From the NCBI GenBank assembly GCA_050186335.1, contig JBFWYO010000041.1, forward strand, positions 1 to 41,226: a DNA stretch of 41,226 nt, read 5' to 3'. Made by a program: the position numbers and the translations under genes. Origin of the DNA: JBFWYO01 sp050186335. Lineage in GTDB: Bacteria > Pseudomonadota > Alphaproteobacteria > Bin65. Under the pieces are notes generated by a model that ran no database searches, had not been told where the DNA came from, and saw nothing but the letters and a program-made list of their open reading frames with translations. Positions within the stretch are counted from its first letter, which is position 1. The number at the start of each line of letters is the position of its first letter. Below, one piece after another: positions 32,516 through 41,226 of this stretch.

Positions 32516-32532
32516 CAAGTAAGTCTCATTCA
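32516..32532. promoter_or_regulatory. Candidate TetR operator, hydratase side
   Basis: CAAGTAAGTCTCATTCA, in inverted orientation to the 32318 site; 16 of 20 positions agree when AAGTGAGGCTCATTCATTAG is aligned with AAGTAAGTCTCATTCAATAA. It lies 36 bp before the hydratase GTG, overlapping where the leader or promoter should be. Confidence 0.45.
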
Positions 32533-32567
32533 ATAACGAGCCGAAACGGGCTCGCAGGAGGCATCGC

Positions 32568-33344
32568 GTGACGGACGTGCTGGTCGAAACCCGCGGGGCC
32601 GCGCAGTGGATCACCATCAACCGGCCCGAGCGGCGCAACGCGATCAACGAAAGCGTCATCGCCGGCATCGCCGACGGCATCCGGGCGGCGCGAAACGATG
32701 CTCGGGTGCGTGCGATCGTGCTGACCGGGGCCGGCGATGCGTTCTGCGCCGGCGGCGATCTGAAGCCGAACGCCGACGGCACGCCGTTCGAGGTCGACCC
32801 GGCGCGCCCGCGCAACTTCGTCGTCGAGCTGTTCAAGTTGATGGAAGACACCGACCTGCCGATCATCGCCCGCGTCAACGGATTCTGCCTGGCGGGCGGC
32901 ATGGGCCTGCTGTGCGCGTGCGACATGGCGGTGGCGTCGAGCGCCGCCAAATTCGGCACGCCGGAAAGCAAGATCGGCCTGTTCCCGATGATGATCCTGA
33001 CCTACATGCTGCGCGTGCTGCCGCGCCGCAAGTTGCTCGAAATGTGCATCACCGGCGAGATGTATTCGGCCGACGAGGCGCTCGCCATGGGCTTGGTGAA
33101 TTATGTCGCGGCGCCGGCCGAACTCGATGCCAAGGTCGACTGGCTGCTCGCGCGCACGGTCGATAAATCGCCGACCGCGATCCGTCTCGGCAAGCAATCG
33201 TTTCACGCCATGCAGGATATGAGCCTGCGCGAGGCGTTCGAGTTCGCGCAGATCATGCTGCCGATCATGGCGCGCACCCAGGATGCGCGCGAAGGCATGC
33301 GCGCGTTCCAGGAAAAGCGCGCGCCGCGCTGGACCGGGCAGTGA
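32568..33344 (+). CDS. Enoyl-CoA hydratase/isomerase family protein (AtuE/LiuC-like)
   Basis: 258 residues from a GTG at 32568 with CAGGAGG 6 nt upstream. Crotonase-fold features: ITINRPERRNAIN, AFCAGGDLK (oxyanion-hole loop), VNGFCLAGGMGLLCACDMAVAS (second oxyanion residue) and FGTPESKIGLFP. Of the two classical catalytic glutamates, the second is kept (Glu133), but the first is Gly113. Methylglutaconyl-CoA-type and isohexenylglutaconyl-CoA-type hydratases of the LiuC/AtuE group show similar changes, as I recall them. This supports a branched-acid substrate. It heads the plus-strand operon; its TGA overlaps the next ATG. Confidence 0.92.
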   Translation: MTDVLVETRGAAQWITINRPERRNAINESVIAGIADGIRAARNDARVRAIVLTGAGDAFCAGGDLKPNADGTPFEVDPARPRNFVVELFKLMEDTDLPIIARVNGFCLAGGMGLLCACDMAVASSAAKFGTPESKIGLFPMMILTYMLRVLPRRKLLEMCITGEMYSADEALAMGLVNYVAAPAELDAKVDWLLARTVDKSPTAIRLGKQSFHAMQDMSLREAFEFAQIMLPIMARTQDAREGMRAFQEKRAPRWTGQ

Positions 33345-35158
33345 TGGCGGCCGAGAAAACCATCCGTATCGGCGGCGGCGCCGGCTTCTGGGGCGACAGC
33401 GAGGCCGGTCCGGCGCAACTCGTCGAGTCGGGCGGCATCGATTATCTGGTGCTCGATTATCTGGCCGAAATCACGATGTCGATTCTGTCGCGCGCGCGCG
33501 CCAAGGATCCCAATCTGGGCTATGCCACCGATTTCGTTTCGCTGGTCATGGCGCGGCTGCTGCCGAAGATCGCGGCGCAAAACATCAAGGTCGTCACCAA
33601 TGCCGGCGGCGTCAATCCGCAGGCCTGTTGCGCGGCGCTCGAAAAGGAGATCGCCAAGGCCGGCGTGAAGCTCAAGGTCGCCGCGGTGCTCGGCGACGAT
33701 CTGGCGCCGCTCGCCGATGCGCTGCGCGCCGAAGGCACGCGGGAAATGTATGCCGGTTCCGCGATGCCCGCGAAGTTGTGGAGCATCAATGCGTATCTGG
33801 GCGCACGGCCGATCCAGGCGGCATTGGCGGCGGGCGCCGATGTCGTCATTACCGGCCGCAGCGTCGACAGCGCGCTGGCGCTCGGCCCCCTGATGCACGA
33901 ATTCGGCTGGGTCGATGGCGATTACGATCTGCTCGCTTCCGGCAGCTTGGCCGGCCACGTGATCGAATGCGGCGCGCAGGCGACCGGCGGCATCTTCACC
34001 GATTGGGAGCAGGTCGAAGGTTGGGATCGGATGGGGTTCCCGATCGTCGAATGCAAGCGCGACGGGTCGTTCGTGGTCACCAAGCCGGCCGATACCGGCG
34101 GGCTCGTTTCGCCGGCCACCGTGGCCGAACAGATCGTCTACGAGATCGGCGATCCGCGCGGCTACGTGCTGCCCGATGTGATCTGCGATTTCAGCCGCGT
34201 GCAGCTCAAACAGGCCGGTCCGGATCGGGTCTCGGTCATGGGCGCCAAAGGCCGCGTGCCGACGCCTACATATAAGGTGTCGGCCACCTATCACGACGGG
34301 TTCCGGGCGACCACGACTTTGATGATCGGCGGCATCGACGCCGCGCGCAAGGCGCGCCGCGTCGGCGAAGCCATCTTGGCGCGCACACGGCGCATGTTCC
34401 GCGAACGCAATTTCGGCGACTACCGCGCGACCAGCATCGAAGTGCTGGGGGCGGAGGACACATACGGCAGGCATGCCCGCACGCCGGACGTGCGCGAAGT
34501 GGTGCTGAAGATCGCCGTGCATCACGACAGCAAGGACGCGCTGGAATTGTTCAGCCGCGAGATCGCCCCGTCGGCGACCGCCATGGCGCAGGGCACCACC
34601 GGCTTCGGCGCCGGCCGGCCGTCGCCGACGCCGCTGATCCGACTGTTTTCGTGCCTGGTGGATAAATCGCGCGTGCCGGTCTCGTTCGTCATGGACGGTA
34701 CCTCGACGCCCGTCGCCGTAACCACGACGGGCGAAGCGCTGGCGGCACCGCCGCCGGATCCGGTGATCCAGGCCCCAAGTGTGGCGGGTGACGGCAACAC
34801 CGTCGTTCCGCTGATCGCACTGGCGCATGGGCGCAGCGGCGACAAGGGCGACAAGGCGAATATCGGCATCCTGGCGCGCCGGTCGGAATTTTTACCGTAC
34901 ATCCGGGTGGCGCTGACCGAGGACGCCGTGCGCGAATATTTCGCGCACATCGTGCAGGGCCGCGTCGAGCGGTTCGAAATCCCGGGCCTGAACGGTTTCA
35001 ATTTCCTGCTGCACGAAGCGCTCGGCGGCGGCGGCATCGCATCGTTGCGCTACGATCCGCAAGGCAAGGCGTTCGCGCAAATGCTGCTGGATTTCCCGGT
35101 GCCGGTGCCGGCCGCGTGGCTGCGCCCGGGCGGCTTGCTGACGGAGGCCGCCGCGTGA
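33344..35158 (+). CDS. AtuA-like DUF1446 protein (acyclic terpene utilisation family)
   Basis: 604 residues from the ATG at 33344 (TGATG overlap with the hydratase stop). The large N-terminal DUF1446 domain starts IRIGGGAGFWGDSEAGPAQLV and includes YLVLDYLAEITMSIL, KVVTNAGGVNPQACC and VVITGRSVDSALALGP. A C-terminal AtuA ferredoxin-fold domain follows from about residue 485 (LAHGRSGDKGDKANIGILARR to RYDPQGKAFAQMLLDFPVP). AtuA is required for citronellol/geraniol catabolism in Pseudomonas; its exact reaction is not established. No geranyl-CoA carboxylase genes are in the window, so the substrate may be another branched acid. It overlaps the TetR gene by GTGA. Confidence 0.92.
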   Translation: MAAEKTIRIGGGAGFWGDSEAGPAQLVESGGIDYLVLDYLAEITMSILSRARAKDPNLGYATDFVSLVMARLLPKIAAQNIKVVTNAGGVNPQACCAALEKEIAKAGVKLKVAAVLGDDLAPLADALRAEGTREMYAGSAMPAKLWSINAYLGARPIQAALAAGADVVITGRSVDSALALGPLMHEFGWVDGDYDLLASGSLAGHVIECGAQATGGIFTDWEQVEGWDRMGFPIVECKRDGSFVVTKPADTGGLVSPATVAEQIVYEIGDPRGYVLPDVICDFSRVQLKQAGPDRVSVMGAKGRVPTPTYKVSATYHDGFRATTTLMIGGIDAARKARRVGEAILARTRRMFRERNFGDYRATSIEVLGAEDTYGRHARTPDVREVVLKIAVHHDSKDALELFSREIAPSATAMAQGTTGFGAGRPSPTPLIRLFSCLVDKSRVPVSFVMDGTSTPVAVTTTGEALAAPPPDPVIQAPSVAGDGNTVVPLIALAHGRSGDKGDKANIGILARRSEFLPYIRVALTEDAVREYFAHIVQGRVERFEIPGLNGFNFLLHEALGGGGIASLRYDPQGKAFAQMLLDFPVPVPAAWLRPGGLLTEAAA

Positions 35159-35877
35159 AACAGGCCGCGCGCAGAACCGTCGTCCGCCTGCCGCGCGAAC
35201 AGCGCGAGCGCGACATTCTGGATGCCGCCTTGGCGATCTTCGCCGAGCGCGGTTACGAAGAAACCTCGATGGCCGAAATCGCCGCGCGCGGCGGCATGGT
35301 TGAAGGCACGATCTACAAATATTTCGAGAACAAGCGCGATCTGCTGTTCAAGGTCATGGGCCGCTGGTACCAGTCGATGCTCGACGATTACGCCGCCGGA
35401 TTGGACGGCGTGCACGGTACGCGCAACCGCCTGCGCTACATGATCTGGCGGCACCTGAAATCGATCGATGAGAACCCGGCGCTGTGCCGCCTGTTCTTCC
35501 GCGAAATCCGCAGCGATCCCAACTACCACCTGTCCGCCATTTACGAGATGAACCGCCGTTACACGCGATTCATCACCGATATCCTGCGCGACGGCGTCGA
35601 AGCCGGCGAGTTGCGCGACGATCTGCCCGCCGCCCTGGTGCGGGACATGATCTACGGCGGCATCGAACACACCACATGGAACTATGTCTGCGGTCGCGGC
35701 GAACTGGACGCCGGCGCCGTCGCAGATGCGCAGGCCGACGTCGTGTTCCGCGGCATCGCGGTACCCAGCGCCGAGCCGCCCTCCATTGCCGACGCCGCCG
35801 CGCGTATCGAACGCGCGGCCGAACGCATCGAACGCGCCCTGCGCCCGCGCGCGCATCGCAGCGGCGAAAGAGCGTAG
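35155..35877 (+). CDS. TetR-family transcriptional regulator
   Basis: 240 residues from the GTG at 35155, which overlaps the DUF1446 stop. The HTH is ILDAALAIFAERGYEETSMAEIAARGGMVEGTIYKYFENKRDLL in the first 65 residues. An all-helical ligand domain follows (ICRLFFREIRSD-like segment and DMIYGGIEHTTWN), and a basic, Arg-rich tail ends it. Its place inside the catabolic operon means that it is made with its targets, as in autoregulated acyl-CoA-sensing repressors. The TGAATGAG-type sites in the divergent region are the best operator candidates. Confidence 0.92.
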   Translation: MKQAARRTVVRLPREQRERDILDAALAIFAERGYEETSMAEIAARGGMVEGTIYKYFENKRDLLFKVMGRWYQSMLDDYAAGLDGVHGTRNRLRYMIWRHLKSIDENPALCRLFFREIRSDPNYHLSAIYEMNRRYTRFITDILRDGVEAGELRDDLPAALVRDMIYGGIEHTTWNYVCGRGELDAGAVADAQADVVFRGIAVPSAEPPSIADAAARIERAAERIERALRPRAHRSGERA

Positions 35878-35880
35878 ATC

Positions 35881-36672
35881 ATGCTTCAGCTCGGCAACGT
35901 GCAAATCGTCTACGACCGGGCCATCGAGGCCGTGCGCGACGTTTCGCTCTCGGTCGAGACGGGGCAGATCGTCGCGCTGCTCGGCTCCAACGGCGCCGGC
36001 AAGTCGACCGTGCTGAAGGCGATTTCCGGCGTGCTGTATCCCGAAGAAGGCGAGATCGTCGGCGGCAACGTTACCTTCGAGGGCGCCAACCTCGCCACGC
36101 TGGCGCCCGATGCCATCGTCCGGCTGGGCATCGTGCAGGTGCCGGAAGGCCGCGCGCTGTTCGATACGCTGACGGTCGAGGAAAACCTGCTGATGGGCGG
36201 CTACACGCGCTCGGTGCAGGAATCGGCGGCGGCGCTTGAACGCGTGTTGGCCCTGTTTCCGCGCATCGCCGACCGGCGCAAGCAGATCTCCGGCTATCTG
36301 TCCGGCGGCGAGCAGCAGATGGTGGCGATCGGCCGCGCGCTGATGTCCAAGCCGCGCCTGTTGCTGCTGGACGAGCCTTCGTTGGGCCTCGCGCCGCAGA
36401 TCGTGGCGGATATCTTCGGCGTCGTGCAGCGCCTGAACCGCGAGGAAAAACTCACCGTTTTGCTGGTCGAGCAGAATGCCCAGCTGGCGCTCTCGGTGGC
36501 GCATTACGGCTACATCATGGAGAATGGCCGCGTGGTGCTCGACGCGGCGCCCGATCGGCTGCTCAAGAACGCCGACGTGCGCGAGTTCTATCTCGGCTTC
36601 GGCGAGACCGGCAAACGCAAGAGCATGCGCGACGTGAAGCATTACAAGCGCCGCAAGCGGTGGCTGTCATGA
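35881..36672 (+). CDS. Branched-chain-type ABC transporter ATP-binding protein (LivF, second system)
   Basis: 263 residues. Walker A GSNGAGKST is at 35-43, followed by signature LSGGEQQMVAIGRAL and Walker B LLLLDEPSLGLAP, then LLVEQNAQLAL, all LivF-like. A basic tail of about 25 residues (KRKSMRDVKHYKRRKRW) extends past the usual YLGxG end. It starts 3 bp after the TetR stop and overlaps the next gene by ATGA. Confidence 0.92.
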   Translation: MLQLGNVQIVYDRAIEAVRDVSLSVETGQIVALLGSNGAGKSTVLKAISGVLYPEEGEIVGGNVTFEGANLATLAPDAIVRLGIVQVPEGRALFDTLTVEENLLMGGYTRSVQESAAALERVLALFPRIADRRKQISGYLSGGEQQMVAIGRALMSKPRLLLLDEPSLGLAPQIVADIFGVVQRLNREEKLTVLLVEQNAQLALSVAHYGYIMENGRVVLDAAPDRLLKNADVREFYLGFGETGKRKSMRDVKHYKRRKRWLS

Positions 36673-37453
36673 CCGCGCTGCTCGAAGTCAAAAATGTTTC
36701 CAAGAGCTTCGCCGGCGTGCGCGCGGTCAGCGACGTCAGCCTCGAGATCGAACGCGGCAAGATCACCAGCATTATCGGCCCGAACGGCGCCGGCAAGACC
36801 ACAGTGTTCAATTTAATCAGTGCGATCTTTCGCCCGTCGGCCGGCGACATCTTCTACGACGGCACGGACATGACGCGCGTGCGCCCGCACGATCTGGCGC
36901 GGCTCGGCATCGGCCGGACGTTCCAGAATCTCGCGGTGTTCAAGCATGAAACGGTGATCGACAACATTCTGGTCGGCCTGCACGCGCACCTCGCCACCAA
37001 TGTGCTGACCGCCGCATTGTTCTGGGGCCCGGCCCGGCGCGAGGAAATCCGCGCGCGCGAAAGGGCGGAACAGATCATCGAGTTTCTTGAGATCGAGGAC
37101 ATTCGCGACGTGCCCGTCGGCACCTTGTCGTATGGGCTGCAGAAGCGCGTGGAACTCGGCCGCGCGCTGGCCACGCAACCGAAGCTGCTGCTGCTCGACG
37201 AAATGGTTTCGGGCATGAACCTCGAGGAAACCGAGGACATCGCGCGGTTCATCCTCGATTTGAAGGAAGAACTGGGTCTGACGGTCGCCATGGTCGAGCA
37301 CGACATGGGTATCGTCATGGATATCTCGGACCGCGTCTGCGTGCTCAATTACGGGATCAAGATCGCCGACGGCACGCCGGAAGAAGTCTCGCGCGATCCG
37401 AAAGTGATCGCGGCCTATCTCGGCCAGGCGCACGCCGAGGCGGGGAGCGCGGC

Positions 37454-37457
<4 letters not shown>
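36669..37457 (+). CDS. Branched-chain-type ABC transporter ATP-binding protein (LivG, second system)
   Basis: 262 residues from the ATG at 36669 (ATGA overlap); a GTG at 36660 is less likely. Walker A GPNGAGKTT is at 37-45. GIGRTFQNLAVF is the LivG-type Q-loop, the signature is LSYGLQKRVELGRAL, and the H-loop is VEHDMGIVMDI. Walker B reads LLLLDEMVSGMN, with Met in place of the usual Pro after DE. Other LivG-like ATPases vary here, so function need not be lost. It pairs with LivF at 35881. Confidence 0.92.
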
Positions 37458-39303
<1,846 letters not shown>

Positions 39304-39304
<1 letters not shown>

Positions 39305-40176
39305 TGGATTATTTCCTCATCCTGTTGGGTACGGGTTTGGTCGTCGGTTCCGCATACGGCATGACGGCGATGGGCTTCGCCATGATCTACAAGGCCACCG
39401 GCGTGATCAATTTCGCCCAGGGCGAGATCATGATGGTGATCGCCTACGTCGCCTATTCGCTGACCGGCGCGCTCGGCCTGTCGTTCTTCCCGTTGATGGC
39501 GATCACGATCCCGCTCGCCATGCTGATCGGCCTCGGCATCGAGCGCGTGTTCATCCGCCCGATGCTGGGCGAGCCGGTATTCTCCACGGTCATGGTCACG
39601 GTCGGCCTGGCGGTGATCATCCGCGGCATCGTGATCATGATCTGGGGCACCAACCCGTTCGAGTTCCGCCCCGGCTTCTCCAACGACGTGATCCGCATCG
39701 GCCCGGTGCCGTTCTACGAGGTGCAGCTTTACGCCATCGGTTCGATGGCGTTCCTGGTGCTCGCCATGTTCCTGTTCTTCCGTTACTCGCGCATGGGCAT
39801 CGCCATGCGCGCCACGGCGAACAACGAAACCGCCGCCCTGCTGATGGGCATAAGCGTCAAGCGCGTCTACGCGGTCGCCTGGGCGCTGGCCGCCACCATT
39901 GCCGCCGTCTCGGGCGTGCTGTTCGGCGCCATGTTCACGCTCGGGCCGGATATGTGGTTCCAGGGCCTGAAATCGTTCCCGGCGGTCATTCTGGGCGGGC
40001 TCGATTCGGTGCTCGGCTCGGCGCTCGCAGGCTTGATCATCGGCATCATCGAAAACTTCGCCACCGGCTATGTCGGGCAGGGTCTGAAGGAGATCACCGG
40101 GTTCGTCGTCATCATCCTGGTGCTGATGGTCTGGCCGTACGGCATGTTCGGCGCACGCAAGATCGAGCGGGTCTGA
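39304..40176 (+). CDS. Branched-chain-type ABC transporter permease (LivH, second system)
   Basis: 290 residues, standard LivH length, with ATG at 39304 in a TGATG junction. The family opening is VVGSAYGMTAMGFAMIYKATGVINFAQGEIMM. Conserved MGIAMRATANNETAALLMGISVKRVYAVAW and LKSFPAVILGGLDSVLGSALAGLIIG coupling segments follow. Eight or so hydrophobic helices are evident. It differs from the first LivH by lacking the insertion. Confidence 0.93.
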
Positions 40177-41222
40177 TGCGCAGCGGACATTTCCAGGAAA
40201 CCTACGGACAGGCGGTCGCGCTCAGCGACAACCGCACCGTCTGGCTGTGGACCGCAATCCTCGCCCTGGTGCTGCTGGCGTTTCCGATGGCGTTCAGCAA
40301 CTACGTGGTCTCGTTCGCGGTCAAGATCATCATCGCGGCGGTCGGCGTCATCGGGCTGAACATGCTGACCGGCACCACGGGCCTGATCTCGCTCGGCTAT
40401 TCCGGCTTCCTCGCGGTCGGCGCCTATACCAACGCCATTCTGCTGGTCGACTACAAATGGCCGCTGATCCTGACCATTCCGATGGCCGGGCTGGTCTCCG
40501 CCGCGGTGAGCCTGCTGGTCGGCGTGCCGTCGCTGCGCCTCAAGGGCCTTTACCTCGCGATCACCACGATGGCGTTCGCCTTCATCGTCAACCATTTCAT
40601 TCTTTACGCCGAAGACCTCACCCACGGGCCCAACGGCGTGATGGTGCCGAAGGTAGAATTCTTCGGCTGGCCGATCAGCGGCGACGTGAATCTGTATTAT
40701 TTCTCGCTCGGCGTCGGCGCGCTGATGACGTTCGGGGCGTTGAACATCCTGCGCACGCGCATCGGCCGCGCCTGGATGGCGATTCGCGATCACGATATCG
40801 CGGCCAACGTCATGGGCGTCAACCTGGTGCGCTACAAGCTGCTCGCCTTCGTGGTGAGCTCGTTCTATATCGGCGTCGCCGGCGCGCTGCTTTCGCTGCA
40901 AATCCGCTTCATCAATATCGACGTGTTCGGGCTGCTGCTCAGCATCGAGGCGCTCGCCATGATCATCCTGGGCGGGCTCGGCTCGGTGCCGGGTGCGATC
41001 TTCGGCGCCGCGTTCCTGATCCTGCTGCCGGAAGCGATACGGTCGATCTTTGCGCTGGCCGGCGGCGAATCGTCCGCCCTGTTCTCCAAATACGTCTACG
41101 AAATTCGCGGGGTCGCATACGGCTTCGTGATTGTCCTGATGTTGCGCTACGAGCCGCACGGGTTGATGGGCAAGTGGCGCGACATCAAGCGGTACTGGGT
41201 CAACTGGCCGCTGTCTTACTGA
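40176..41222 (+). CDS. Branched-chain-type ABC transporter permease (LivM, second system)
   Basis: 348 residues, ATG at 40176 (TGATG junction). LivM features: IAAVGVIGLNMLTGTTGLISLGYSGFLAVGAYTNAIL, LRLKGLYLAITTMAFAFIV, RIGRAWMAIRDHDIAANVMGVN and AMIILGGLGSVPGAIFGAAFLILLPE. Unlike the first system, it is not fused to an ATPase. The stop lies 4 bp from the window end, so a binding-protein gene may follow outside. Confidence 0.93.
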   Translation: MRSGHFQETYGQAVALSDNRTVWLWTAILALVLLAFPMAFSNYVVSFAVKIIIAAVGVIGLNMLTGTTGLISLGYSGFLAVGAYTNAILLVDYKWPLILTIPMAGLVSAAVSLLVGVPSLRLKGLYLAITTMAFAFIVNHFILYAEDLTHGPNGVMVPKVEFFGWPISGDVNLYYFSLGVGALMTFGALNILRTRIGRAWMAIRDHDIAANVMGVNLVRYKLLAFVVSSFYIGVAGALLSLQIRFINIDVFGLLLSIEALAMIILGGLGSVPGAIFGAAFLILLPEAIRSIFALAGGESSALFSKYVYEIRGVAYGFVIVLMLRYEPHGLMGKWRDIKRYWVNWPLSY

Positions 41223-41226
41223 TCGC

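Larger units (their letters stand above)
32180..32567. promoter_or_regulatory. 388-bp divergent promoter region of the acyl-CoA catabolic locus
   Basis: No gene is seen. It separates the dehydrogenase (minus) and hydratase (plus) starts. Two related sequences in opposite orientation lie within it and are listed separately. A run of seven A (32424-32430) and AT-rich sequence to 32450 lie between them. A TTGACG at 32449-32454 could be a plus-strand -35, but no good -10 follows at 16-18 bp. Confidence 0.55.

Overview
The window is about 41 kb of GC-rich, gene-dense bacterial DNA. It holds tight runs of catabolic genes, several ABC uptake systems and GntR, IclR and TetR regulators. Gene content (HyuA/HyuB hydantoinases, AtuA-type DUF1446, fused LivM-LivG, DUF3300/DUF2950, an FNR-like box, KpsS) points to a soil or freshwater Pseudomonadota. 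Alphaproteobacteria is my best guess, but Betaproteobacteria cannot be excluded from sequence reading alone. I see no rRNA, tRNA, CRISPR array, insertion sequence or phage gene.

Region 1 (1-13.3 kb). The tail of a probable alpha/beta hydrolase converges on a homogentisate-dioxygenase-like gene. A GntR/FCD regulator (minus) and an IclR regulator (plus) follow. A plus-strand branched-chain-type ABC importer comes next: LivH, a LivM-LivG fusion, LivF and a binding protein. Then come an alpha/beta hydrolase, a luciferase-like flavin oxidoreductase and an ABC-F ATPase. The importer with its hydrolase, oxygenase and dioxygenase neighbours looks like uptake and breakdown of a carboxylated, possibly aromatic, compound.

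Region 2 (13.3-20.1 kb, minus strand) is the most interesting part. A spermidine/putrescine-type ABC importer (Tat-exported binding protein, two permeases, ATPase) runs by overlapping genes into a three-gene cobalt-type nitrile hydratase or thiocyanate hydrolase. Its beta subunit is split into two genes, and its alpha subunit starts with a His/Asp-rich tail. No activator gene is visible. An SDR dehydrogenase and a second GntR/FCD regulator lie upstream. GTATAC-type palindromes sit before the binding-protein gene and between the regulator and the divergent hydantoinase genes, suggesting one shared regulon.

Region 3 (20.4-25.6 kb, plus strand) encodes a two-subunit ATP-dependent hydantoinase/oxoprolinase-type enzyme (HyuB, HyuA) and a branched-chain-type binding protein with no permease beside it.

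Region 4 (25.6-30.1 kb) has an FNR/FixK-type box upstream of a secreted DUF3300 protein carrying six 22-residue repeats, then a secreted DUF2950 protein. A lone KpsS-like capsule glycosyltransferase lies convergent to them.

Region 5 (30.1-41.2 kb) is a divergent acyl-CoA catabolic locus. Minus strand: an isovaleryl/citronellyl-CoA-dehydrogenase-like enzyme and an atypical SDR. Plus strand: enoyl-CoA hydratase, AtuA-like DUF1446 protein, TetR regulator, LivF, LivG, acyl-CoA synthetase, LivH and LivM, nearly all overlapping. Together they would import, CoA-activate and beta-oxidise a branched or terpenoid acid. A related inverted pair of sequences in the divergent promoter region is a good candidate for the TetR operators.
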